Source: Mastigocoleus testarum BC008 (GTDB lineage: Bacteria; Cyanobacteriota; Cyanobacteriia; Cyanobacteriales; Nostocaceae). Taken from it: a stretch of 64,000 nt of DNA. The notes beneath the pieces were generated by a model, which saw nothing but the letters and a program-made list of their open reading frames with translations, was not told the origin of the DNA and made no database searches. Where the stretch lies: positions 124,001 to 188,000 of the forward strand of contig NZ_LMTZ01000001.1 of assembly GCF_001456025.1 (NCBI RefSeq), given 5' to 3'. Below, one piece after another: positions 36,001 to 44,600 of the stretch (position 1 is the stretch's first letter; each line of letters starts with the position of its first letter). The position numbers and the translations under genes were made by a program.

Positions 36001-38056
36001 ACCAGTTTTCCGCACAGACGTTGGTGAGACTGGTGAAGTCTTAGTCCGACGGATTATTGTTACTTACCAAAACGAAAGTGAAGGTTCGGACAGTGATATT
36101 TACGGTGGTCGCTTACAGTATAACTTTTCCCATAAGCCTGGAAAGGAAAGTTGGTTTGCAACAAGTTACATCAAAGAAAACCAAGGAACCCGCAACTTTG
36201 AATTATATGGTCTGGATGCAATGTTTTCTTTGGGTGACAAAACCAAAATAATTGCAGAATACGCTCGCTCCAAAAATGACTCTGATGTTATGGGAAGCGT
36301 GAGCGGTGATGCATTCCGTGCTGAAGCTCAAACCGAGATTGCTAAAGGTGTCCAAGGACGGGCTTATTATCGAACTGCTGATACGGGTTTTGCTAATAAT
36401 GCAACTATCAGTTTTGTTCCCGGTCAAACTCGATATGGTGCTGCTGTTAACGGTAGAGTCACCAAGTCAACCAATGTGCGGGTCCAATACGATCGCGAAG
36501 AAAATTTTGGAGTTGCACCCCAACCCCTAGATACCTTAGAAGAATTACTCTCACCTACCCAAACCACAACTCCGGGGAACAAGGTTGATAATTCCTTAAC
36601 CACAATTTCTGCAGGGGTTCAACAACGTATCGGTAAAGCAAATTTTAACGTGGACTGGTTACATCGCGACCGCACAGATCGACTTTCCCCCGACAATTTA
36701 ACTAGTAGTTCCGACCAACTGCGTTCTCGTCTGCAAGTTCCCATCGCCAAAAAACTTACCTTTGTCGCCCAAAATGAATTAACCTTATCCAAGGAAAGCG
36801 ATTCTGTTTTCCCCGACCGTACTGTTTTAGGATTGAATTGGGAAGCAATGCCCGGTGTCAACCTAAGTTTAACTCAGCAGTTCTATTCCAGCGGTCAGTT
36901 TAAGGGTAATTCTATCACTCGCTTGAACGTCAACGGCGAACATAAATTTGGCGAAGATACCAGCCTTACCGGACGTTTCTCAATCTTAAATGGTACTAAT
37001 GAACTAACAACCCAAGGTGCTGTTGGTTTAAAACAAGGTTGGACTATCAGCCCTGGTTTACGTTTAAGTCTGGGTTACGAACATGTCTTCGGTAACTTCT
37101 TTGGTAACAATGGTACGGGTAGACAATTTGCTCAACCTTTTGCAGTTGGTCAAAGTGCAGCAGCATTGGGCTTTGCTTCCGGTGACACCTACAGCGTGGG
37201 ACTCGATTATACTGATAACCCCAATTTTAAAGCCAGCGCTCGTTTTGAACATCGTACCTCATCAAGTGGTTCTAATACCGTAATTTCTGCCAATGCTACC
37301 GGTAAAATTACTCCAGAATTAACAGGTTTGGTACGTTATCACCAAGCAGGTTCTAGCAATCAAAAATTACAAGGATTGGGAGATACCGCAAATCTGAAAG
37401 TTGGTTTAGCATACCGCAACCCCAAAGACGACAAATTCAATGCTTTATTCCGTTACGAATATCGTAAAAATCCAGCGACGGTACCCGAATCAATCCTTTC
37501 TGGAAGTGGAAGTGGTTCAGAAGACCATACCTTTGCTTTAGAAGGTATTTACGCGCCGAATTGGCAATGGGAATTTTACGGTAAATATGCTCTACGTAAT
37601 AGTACATCTTATATTGCCGATGACTTTTCTAGTAGTAGTACCACAAACCTTGGACAGTTACGTGCTACTTACCGTTTGGGATATAGTTGGGATTTAGTCG
37701 GAGAGGCTCGCCTTATCAGTCAATCTAACTATACAGAAACTGGTTTAGTTTTAGAAACTGGTTATTATATTACTCCCAATCTCCGTTTATCTGCTGGTTA
37801 TGCATTGGGTAACGTTGATGACCGTGACTTTTCCGGAACTCGTTCGGCTGGTGGTCCTTATGTAGGTATCACGATGAAACTAAATGAATTATTCGATGGT
37901 TTTGGTATGCAAAAAGTTACACCCCGACAACAAAAAGAATCTGAGGTGACGCCGATCGCAAGTAAAGACAAAAATAAAGAGAAAGAAACGACTCAAGTTG
38001 CAGCAAATACTTTAACGAATAAACTCAAACAGGCGAAAGATTCTGGTGGAAAATGA
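33026..38056 (+). CDS. Giant predicted outer-membrane beta-barrel with periplasmic motif repeats
   Basis: This 1676-residue protein has a signal peptide (IIGAFSLIVYPAIAA), a low-complexity N-terminal half (60-500), two Ig-like beta domains (about 555-760, RIPADGRSTATIKGQLLDE) and a long C-terminal half rich in alternating polar/hydrophobic strands with aromatic residues, ending near GPYVGITMKLNELFDGF, as in large outer-membrane barrels. A charged tail of about 50 residues follows the last strand. The N-terminal half carries five copies of a short motif resembling LIATKPS-x-ISDEELSQIWDTIP spaced 40-75 residues, and a run of NLEQQ repeats (about 400-430). It starts inside the stop of the DUF11 gene (ATGA). 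Passive transport, secretion or surface anchoring are all possible; I do not recognise a named family for the whole protein. Confidence 0.82.
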   Translation: MKQKLSYIGIFYLKLMGFIIGAFSLIVYPAIAATVSHQQEYLYSSASKATKIEKLKSKLLTSSKRQVVARGQLTQSTGNSKLPRSLQKLFEQPQQATDEVIASKVKPLSTRKLHKKTATPLAGITDEELSQIWNTLPVPSEKDSAANKKGRNRNSFLIATKPSNNISNEELSQIWDTVTPKDENLETKTSTPIGNDSKQLAIDKSTTDRDVADKNTTDKNKIPESIAKGLEQPSLIATRPSVPISDEQLSQIWDTIPQPDQNITDKNVSSTSSEKSFLIATKPSTGITDKKLAQIWDTIPQPEDNLEINDSASLTSTSLQKSSLVAVQPQTTTLENQLPKIWDSLPVDKITTDKSPTTDKKSTPVSSTSKPLAKEETTKIAALSPNQLTGNQSSTILEDLDLQNLEQKNLEQQNLEQQNLEEQNLKQQTLESPNLEPKDIPNTKIPDISSYGFAPIIAFGPSQGTDNSNSNPNVINPNFINPNSETLSTGDNTGNFLVSLRDSQSKDPQLSTNHVSQAFPKSPFLLSDSKLLGSSVVPQSSTYISQFPGVKPTNAKVKILSPNSNTVLDVGASTIIVQFPVGNEVEVRVNGKLSDRRLIGRTETDPANKIVTQTWYGVSLQEGENIISVQVIGSSEPPVITKVNVRGAAERLKLETVESRIPADGRSTATIKGQLLDENGNISNRDAVVTIASTGGEFIGNDYKPDQPGFQVEAKSGQFTAKLKSDLKAKTVRIQAKAAGKLEGFTQIQFETALRPSLVTGVVDLRLGARGTNYYGKLRDFLPLDEDNRTQLDFRSAVFATGAIGEWLFTGALDTQRSLNEDCNCENRLFGTYQSSEHDYPVYGDGSNVNVTTPSTDSLYLRLERSPRILGADPDYFMWGDYNTQEFARQSQQFTAVTRKLHGFKGNYNLGDLQVTAFYGNNVQGFQRDTIAPDGTSGYYFLSKRLVVPGSENIFLELEELNRPGTVLKRQQLNRGPDYEIDYDRGTVLFREPVFRTDVGETGEVLVRRIIVTYQNESEGSDSDIYGGRLQYNFSHKPGKESWFATSYIKENQGTRNFELYGLDAMFSLGDKTKIIAEYARSKNDSDVMGSVSGDAFRAEAQTEIAKGVQGRAYYRTADTGFANNATISFVPGQTRYGAAVNGRVTKSTNVRVQYDREENFGVAPQPLDTLEELLSPTQTTTPGNKVDNSLTTISAGVQQRIGKANFNVDWLHRDRTDRLSPDNLTSSSDQLRSRLQVPIAKKLTFVAQNELTLSKESDSVFPDRTVLGLNWEAMPGVNLSLTQQFYSSGQFKGNSITRLNVNGEHKFGEDTSLTGRFSILNGTNELTTQGAVGLKQGWTISPGLRLSLGYEHVFGNFFGNNGTGRQFAQPFAVGQSAAALGFASGDTYSVGLDYTDNPNFKASARFEHRTSSSGSNTVISANATGKITPELTGLVRYHQAGSSNQKLQGLGDTANLKVGLAYRNPKDDKFNALFRYEYRKNPATVPESILSGSGSGSEDHTFALEGIYAPNWQWEFYGKYALRNSTSYIADDFSSSSTTNLGQLRATYRLGYSWDLVGEARLISQSNYTETGLVLETGYYITPNLRLSAGYALGNVDDRDFSGTRSAGGPYVGITMKLNELFDGFGMQKVTPRQQKESEVTPIASKDKNKEKETTQVAANTLTNKLKQAKDSGGK

Positions 38057-38430
38057 AAGAAGGAGACAGGAGTCAGAACAGAACGCGTCTTGACAGACGT
38101 TAGCGGAGCGGGGCGTAAGCACAGCAGAAGTCAGAAGTCAGAAGTCAGAAGTCAGAAGTCAGAAGTCAGAAGTCAGAAGTCAGGATTCAATTCTCAAACC
38201 CTATCTATTAACATTGTACTTGTTTTATCAACATTATCTACGTAATTAGCTGCGAACAGAATTATTTATATCTAATATTCAAGAGGAATTTAAGCTGATA
38301 AGGGAATGAAAAAGTGAATAAGTAAACAAGAAAATAAATATACATTTAATTTAAGTGTTTTCATGTCCCTAGTCAGTCTGTGATTAACAAATAAAAACTA
38401 TATAGGTAACAGTATAAAAACTTGATTTTT
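38057..38430 (+). other. Intergenic stretch with heptamer repeat
   Basis: The left part holds a mosaic of short repeats common in Nostocales intergenic DNA (GCGTCTTGACAGACG, then TTAGCGGAGCGGGGCG), followed by the CAGAAGT tandem array. The right part, from about 38200, is AT-rich and should hold the promoter of the beta-helix/OmpA gene. No gene was seen. Confidence 0.6.
38125..38180. repeat. Heptanucleotide tandem repeat, 8 x CAGAAGT
   Basis: Eight perfect head-to-tail copies of CAGAAGT are followed by a broken ninth. This is a short tandemly repeated repetitive sequence of the kind known from filamentous cyanobacteria. It is not in a reading frame, and the copy number is likely to vary between strains. 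Confidence 0.9.
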
Positions 38431-40737
38431 ATGAATAGAAATAATATTAAATATATAAAAAACAATAAATCTTCTCCCACCGCTAAGACATTAATGTCTG
38501 TCGAGAAAAACAAAAATAGTTTTGTGTTCACCCCACGCACCGCATTTACGATTAAGAACGTCAAGGCTTTATTCCACACAATACCTGCTTGGTTAATACT
38601 GGGAATACCAAATATCACTCTCGCTCTAGAGATAAGCCACCCAGAGATAATACATAGAAAAACAAAAAATATAGAGATGTTGCATGCAACGTCTCTACGA
38701 CAGGGTAAATCTGTGCGTATCGTAGTTAATAGCAACCAAGACGGGGCGATTCAAGCTGATAATACTTTGACTTTGCGAGAAGCAATTAAAATTGTTAATG
38801 GAACTTTACCTGTAAATAAACTTAGCAATGCCGAAAAACAACAGGTTAAACCCGTAAATGGTTCGTCACAAATTGAATTTAATTTACCCCAAGAACAAAC
38901 CACTATTGCATTAAGGTCAATTTTACCTCCACTCAAAGCTCCTGGATTGGTTATTGACGGTACAACTCAACCGGGATACGACTCCAATAAATCTGCAACT
39001 GCTGAAATTGCTATTCCTATTCCCGTAGTAGAAATTACCCCTGCTGACAACCAGAAAATATTTCGCGGTTTAACTGTAGTTGCAGATAACATCACAATTC
39101 GGGGACTAAGTTTATATGGTTTTACCTCCGAACATGGTCCCACCGAAAGTACACCCCCTGCAGATATTTTTATCTCGAATATCGTTTACCCAGAAAGCTC
39201 CTCTTCCAAAATAAGAGAAGTGGAGTTCAAATCTCTAAAGCCACCAAAAAATGTTGTAATTGAGAATAATTGGCTCGGTATTACTACTGAAGGAAAAATG
39301 CCTGAAAGCACCTCAGCTTTTGGGGTATCTGTATTTAATGCAGTAGGGACGAAAATTATTCGCAACCGTATTGCTCATCATGATGGAAGTGCAATAATTA
39401 CTGGTATCCGGGCGGACAAGATGCAAGCCCGAGAAAATATTATTGTTGGTAATGGTATCGCTGGGATGCCTGATGCTATTAGGCTAGACGGTTCAATAGC
39501 TCGCTCAGAAATCACTTCTAACTTGATTTGTGCTAATGACGGTAGTGGTATATTTTTATTCAAGCCTGAAGGTTCAGTAAAAATTAAAGATAACCAAATT
39601 AAATTTAATGGACGACGTCTGCGACGGGCTGCAGTATACTTGATGGGTAATAATCATCAGGTATTAAATAACCAAATTACCAATCAAGTTGGTTCTGGAG
39701 TTACTGTTACTTCCTATCCTAAAAGCCGAGGTAATCTAATTCGTGATAACAGTTTTGCTAATATCGAAGGATTGAGTATTGACCTCAACGCCAGACATAA
39801 TGCTGGAGTTCGCGATTTTCAGCAAGGTGATGGACCCAATCCATCCCGCGATTCTAACAACCGTCGTTTGGATACGGGAAATGCTGGGATTAATGCTCCC
39901 GAGTTTCTCAGCCCGGAGTTTATGATTATTAACGGTAAAGTCTATCTTGATGGTAAAGCTGACCCCGGTACAGAAATTGATATCTATCGTGTCAGTCCTA
40001 ATAGCAAACAATCTATTGACTCATACCCCGCTTATTCTCCCTTAAGAAAAATTATCGCTAAAGTCAAAACTAATGAAAAAGGTAGATTTGGGGCGATTTT
40101 AGATAATCTTCAACCAGGGGATATGGTGAGTGCGATCGCAACCTTACCTAAAGATGGTACCTCCGAACCTGCAGCAAATGCAGTTGTGGTTACACAAATC
40201 GGCGAAAAACCTATCAAAATACCACAACCAGGAGAAATTCCCCAATGTACCAGTCGTCCTCAACCTCCGTCACCTCCACCTCCTGAACCAATACCCGAAC
40301 CAATTCCTGAAGTTAATCCTGAATTACCACCAGCACCGATTCGTTTGCGAGTACCGAGAAATATTCACTTTGGTTTAGATAAGGATTTTATTAGTTCAAA
40401 GAGCGCCCAAGTTTTAGATCGAGTTGCTGAAGTTTTAGAACAATATCCTACTATTGTCATTGAGCTTCAAGGTCATACCGACTCCCGCGCTAGCGTTGCT
40501 TATAACCAAGATTTAGCAAGACGCAGAGCAAATAACGCCAGAAAATATCTGATTAAAAAAGGTATAGCTCCCGAAAGAATGACTATCCGTTCCTTTGGAG
40601 AACGTCAATTACTTACAGACGAAAGCGATCGGGTTGAATATGCTCGTAATCGTCGGGTAGAAATAAGTTTCTTCGATGTTAGGGGGATAGATATCATTTT
40701 TGACAGCCAAGAGGAGGATTTGCAAATAGAAAAATAA
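38431..40737 (+). CDS. Right-handed beta-helix protein with C-terminal OmpA domain
   Basis: This 768-residue protein starts at ATG 38431. A hydrophobic segment (AWLILGIPNITLALE) follows a basic N-terminus of about 55 residues and may be a long signal peptide or anchor. Residues 90-510 resemble CSLREA/NosD-type parallel beta-helix proteins (DNTLTLREAIKIVNG, VIENNWLGI, GNLIRDNSFANI). A Pro-rich linker (PPSPPPPEPIPEPIPE) leads to an OmpA-like domain (about 640-755) with LQGHTDSRASVAYNQDLARR and NRRVEISF, which binds peptidoglycan non-covalently. It would therefore be held on the cell wall in the periplasm, in line with the neighbouring envelope genes. Residues 81-90 are encoded by a palindromic repeat inserted in frame (38672-38697), an uncommon event. 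Confidence 0.87.
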   Translation: MNRNNIKYIKNNKSSPTAKTLMSVEKNKNSFVFTPRTAFTIKNVKALFHTIPAWLILGIPNITLALEISHPEIIHRKTKNIEMLHATSLRQGKSVRIVVNSNQDGAIQADNTLTLREAIKIVNGTLPVNKLSNAEKQQVKPVNGSSQIEFNLPQEQTTIALRSILPPLKAPGLVIDGTTQPGYDSNKSATAEIAIPIPVVEITPADNQKIFRGLTVVADNITIRGLSLYGFTSEHGPTESTPPADIFISNIVYPESSSSKIREVEFKSLKPPKNVVIENNWLGITTEGKMPESTSAFGVSVFNAVGTKIIRNRIAHHDGSAIITGIRADKMQARENIIVGNGIAGMPDAIRLDGSIARSEITSNLICANDGSGIFLFKPEGSVKIKDNQIKFNGRRLRRAAVYLMGNNHQVLNNQITNQVGSGVTVTSYPKSRGNLIRDNSFANIEGLSIDLNARHNAGVRDFQQGDGPNPSRDSNNRRLDTGNAGINAPEFLSPEFMIINGKVYLDGKADPGTEIDIYRVSPNSKQSIDSYPAYSPLRKIIAKVKTNEKGRFGAILDNLQPGDMVSAIATLPKDGTSEPAANAVVVTQIGEKPIKIPQPGEIPQCTSRPQPPSPPPPEPIPEPIPEVNPELPPAPIRLRVPRNIHFGLDKDFISSKSAQVLDRVAEVLEQYPTIVIELQGHTDSRASVAYNQDLARRRANNARKYLIKKGIAPERMTIRSFGERQLLTDESDRVEYARNRRVEISFFDVRGIDIIFDSQEEDLQIEK
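38672..38697. repeat. REP-like palindrome inside a coding region
   Basis: TAGAGATGTTGCA and TGCAACGTCTCTA pair over 13 bp with a single mismatch. The copy lies inside the beta-helix/OmpA gene and is read in frame as IEMLHATSLR. It belongs to the same family as the intergenic copies. Confidence 0.75.
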
Positions 40738-40769
40738 ACCCGGAGATACGCCTTACACCAACAAATAAT

Positions 40770-40796
40770 GTAGAGACGCGCCATGGCGCGCTCTAC
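40770..40796. repeat. REP-like palindrome next to the RAYT gene
   Basis: GTAGAG and CTCTAC frame a GCGCCATGGCGC core, with a single unpaired base on one side of the hairpin. It lies 25 bp before the RAYT pseudogene, the usual place for the cognate REP of a RAYT. Confidence 0.75.
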
Positions 40797-40820
40797 CCGA
40801 CGAACCACAATTCAAACGAT

Positions 40821-41432
40821 ATGACACAACCAAAATTTAAAAATAAATACCGTGTAGAATCCACCCGTTTACCCAATCGCGATTATGGGGCTAATGGTTG
40901 GTATTTTGTGACTATTTGCACCAAGAAATCTATCGATTATTTTGGTTGTGTGGTTTCGGGTCAAATGCAATTATCACCCATTGGGGAGATTGCTAAATAA
41001 TTCTGGGCAGATATTCCTAATCATTTTCAAAATACCCGTATAAATGCTTACATAATTAGGCATAATCATGTCCACGGCATTGTTGTTATTGATCGTCCCA
41101 CAGATGTAGAAACGCAAAATACCAATAATCTAGAAACGCGACACACCAATAGCGCAGAGACGTGCCATGGCGCGTCTCTACAAACCACGGGTAAAACGAA
41201 TAAATTTGGTCAATTAAAACGTGGTTCATTACAGGCAATCATCAATGCGTACAAATCTACGGTTACCCGTTGGTGTCGCAAAAATGGTCATGATAATTTT
41301 GCATGGCTACCCCGATACTACGAACATATCATTCGCGCCGATGATTCTTTAGAGCGAATTCGGGAATATATCATTAATAATCCTGCTAAATGGGATAAAG
41401 ACAAAAATAACCTTGCCGATTTATGGATGTGA
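40821..41432 (+). pseudogene. REP-associated tyrosine transposase (RAYT), broken by an in-frame stop
   Basis: A 204-codon frame from ATG 40821 to TGA 41430 reads as a RAYT, a single-strand endonuclease of the IS200/Y1 transposase superfamily that acts on REP hairpins. Visible are YGANGWYFVTICTKK, the HUH pair His83-Val-His85 (HNHVHGIVVI), WLPRYYEHIIR with the catalytic Tyr region, and IREYIINNPAKW. TAA at 40998-41000 interrupts it after LSPIGEIAK, before FWADIP. A GTAGAGACG-type palindrome is embedded in the frame at 41156-41179, preceded by two imperfect 24-base repeats starting TAGAAACGC. Conserved segments continue after the stop in the same frame, so decay is recent, or the base is a sequencing error. 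Confidence 0.85.
41156..41179. repeat. REP-like palindrome inside the RAYT frame
   Basis: AGAGACGTGCCA and TGGCGCGTCTCT pair with one mismatch. In the RAYT frame it encodes AETCHGASLQ, between the HUH region and the Tyr region, so the palindrome has invaded the gene thought to mobilise it. Confidence 0.75.
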
Positions 41433-41618
41433 CACGCAGTATAAAGAGGTAGCGGTGCTACGTCTTTGCAGTAAATGGAAAAAACAGTAATTATACGTAT
41501 ATATAAACATTTTTCTAATGGGAATTATATAAAAGTCAAATCTTCAATAGATTTTTTCCTATTAAACCAAATAAATAAAAAAATACCAAATATCTCCGTA
41601 TTATTCAGGAATTAAAGA

Positions 41619-44600
41619 ATGAAATCTTTACTTAATTACTTAAGAAACCTTGAAAAAGGCTCCAACCGAAAACTTGCTACAAAATTCTTAGAAAGTCGCA
41701 ATGATAGAATAGCTCTCCCCAAGACTAAGAAATATAGAAGCTTCAAAAAGTCTAAACAACTTTATTCTTGGGTACCTGTAGTCGGTTGTGCTGTCAGTAG
41801 TTTAATGATATTCGCGGGTGAAGCCCATGCCTCAATTTTAATCAACAAGGAGTTTAACCCGATTACAGTTACTGAGTACGAGAAATCGACACTGAGGATC
41901 AGATTCTTTAACAATAATTCTGGTGCGGCAACTGGTGTTAATGTTACAGATAACTTACCTGATAACGTTATTATTGCTAACCCTCCTAATATTACGAATA
42001 ACACTTGTGGTGGAACCGTCACAGCTAATGCTGGTGAGAGTGCGGTTATGATCGCAGGTGGTACCATCCCAGCAGCCTCTGGTGGGGCTGGTGAATGTGA
42101 ATTTAGTGTGGATGTCGTAGCCACGAAACCTGGTACTTTCGTCAACCAAATTCCGGCAAATACTGCTTCTTCTTCTCAAGGTTCTAATGCCTTGAAAGCA
42201 GAGGCTACGATTACGGTTAATCCTGCTGCACCCATAACTGGTAGTAAGTCTTTCTCTCCGGGGGTTCTTCATGGTAATGGTACTCCCACAACCATGACGA
42301 TTACGATTAATAATCCCAACGCATTTACTACGAATAATCTCAGCTTTACTGACAACTTACCGTCAGAGTTAAAAGTTGCACCAGCACCTAATGCTTCCAC
42401 TACTTGTGGTGGGACGCTAACTGCTGCTCCTGATAGCACTTCAATTGCTTTGAGCGGCGGAACAATTGGCTTAAATAGTTCTTGTACCGTAACTGTAGAT
42501 TTAGTAGCAAGCGATCCAAATAATTATTTGGATGAAGATGTTACTAATACAATTCCTAGCAGTGGTGTCACCACTGATGAAGGAGTAACCAACAGTCAAC
42601 CGATTCAAGGAACCCTCAAGGTACAAACTGGTGCTTTTGTCAGTAAAACTTTTTCTCCCGGCACCATAAAAACTAGAAAGACATCAATATTAACCCTGAC
42701 TCTGAGCAACTTTAACACTGGTGCGATTTCTGGAGCCGACCTTACCGATATTATCCCTGAAGGTGTTAAGGTAAGCGCACTTCAATCTAACAGTTGTAAT
42801 GGGAGTGTCAATATTGTTGATAATGGTGGAATTAACGACGAAGTTCAATTGACTGGTGGTACGATTCCTGCTGCACCAGCAGGTGACGGTGCTGGAACTT
42901 GTGAAATTAAGGTGACAGTAACTGCTGATGAGGAAGGTAATTACGTTAATGATATCCCTGCAGGTAATTTTAATGGAGTTAATTACCCCGGCGATAGTGA
43001 CAATTTAAAAGTTATTAGCCCTGTCTCCTTGGGAAAAAATATCTCACCAAGTTCCCTGATTCGAGGTGAAGTAGCTACTGCGACTTTGACACTAAGCAAT
43101 GATTCTGACACAGCTGCGAACATCACCTCTTTTGTAGATGATTTAACTACAATGGGTACGGGTTATACCGTTGCTGCTAGTCCTACTCCCTCTACAACTT
43201 GTCCTGGTGGTACGGTAAATGCTCCTGTTGGTGGTACAACGGTTTCTATGAATACAGGTCAGATTCCAGCTGGTAGTGGTGGTAATCTGGGGACTTGTAC
43301 TATTACCTTTGGAATTCTTGTCGGCGATAATGCTGTTGGTAGTAATAGAACGAACAGAATTCCTAGAAATGGTTTGAAAACTGATATCGGTAATAATTCC
43401 AATACTGCTAAAGCTACATTATTTGTCGAGGGTAAGGCTCAAGTTGACAAAAACTTCTCTCCAGACATTCTCACTCAGACAGAGGAAACAACTCTAACAA
43501 TCACATTTACCAATACCCAAAATGCTGATGCGACCATCACTTCCTTCACGGATGATTTAAAAACAATGGGTACGGGCTTTGTTGTTTCCGATAGCAGTTC
43601 ACCTACAACAACTTGTGCTGGTGGTACGGTTAATGTTTCTAGCGATAAAACTGTTATTACAATGAATAGCGGTGTCATTCCTGCTGCTACAGGTTCAGAT
43701 GCTTCCGGTTTTGGAAGCTGTACCGTCACCGTTCCTGTAAAAGTAGAAATAAATGCTACTACTGGGAAAAGAGAAAATAAAATTGATATCGGTCAATTAC
43801 AAACCACCCTTGGCGATAATGCACTTGCTGAGACTTCTGACTTAACAGTGAAAAATGCTGTTGTTCTGAGCAAAGCATTCTCTCCCGAGAGTTTGCGAAT
43901 TGGGAATATCACCCGTTTAACAATTACCGTTACCCGCGACAATGCAATATCTACACTTACGGGTATTAATCTGAGTGATAACCTACCCAGCGGTCATACA
44001 ATTGCTGCTACTCCTAATGTTGCGAACAGTTGTGGTGGTACCGTCGATGCACCTGCTGGTGGTAACACAATTACTTTAACTGGGGGTCAGTTACCTCCAG
44101 CAAGTGCAGAAAACTGTGAAGTTAGCGTGGATGTACTCGGACCTTCCACACCTACAAGTGCTACCAACACAATTCCTGGAAACACCTTAACTACAGATCA
44201 GGGTGCAACTTATGAAAAAGATGTCAACGCAAATGTCTCTTGGGTAGATACTTTCCTAACTTTAAACAAAGCTTTTCAGCCCAACAGTATTACTTTAGGA
44301 CAGGACACTACTGTTAAGATTGTAATTATCAATAAAAATCCTAACACTATCAATTTAACCAACGTCGAACTAAAAGATATATTCCCCTTGGGAATGTCAG
44401 TTGCTAGTAATCCTAATCCTAGTTTTTCCGGTTCTGGTTGTAGTGGTGGAACAATTACAGCAAATCCTGGCGACACTGAACTTACACTGACTGGTGGAAG
44501 CATAAATGCTGGTAAGCAATGTACCCTATCAGTTAAAGTCACTTCTAATTTTGCCGGAAATTTGACTAACGAATTACCAGAATCATTAGTTGTTTCTGCT

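Noticed and set aside
38125..38180. CRISPR array
   Set aside because: The repeats are seven bases long and contiguous, without spacers.
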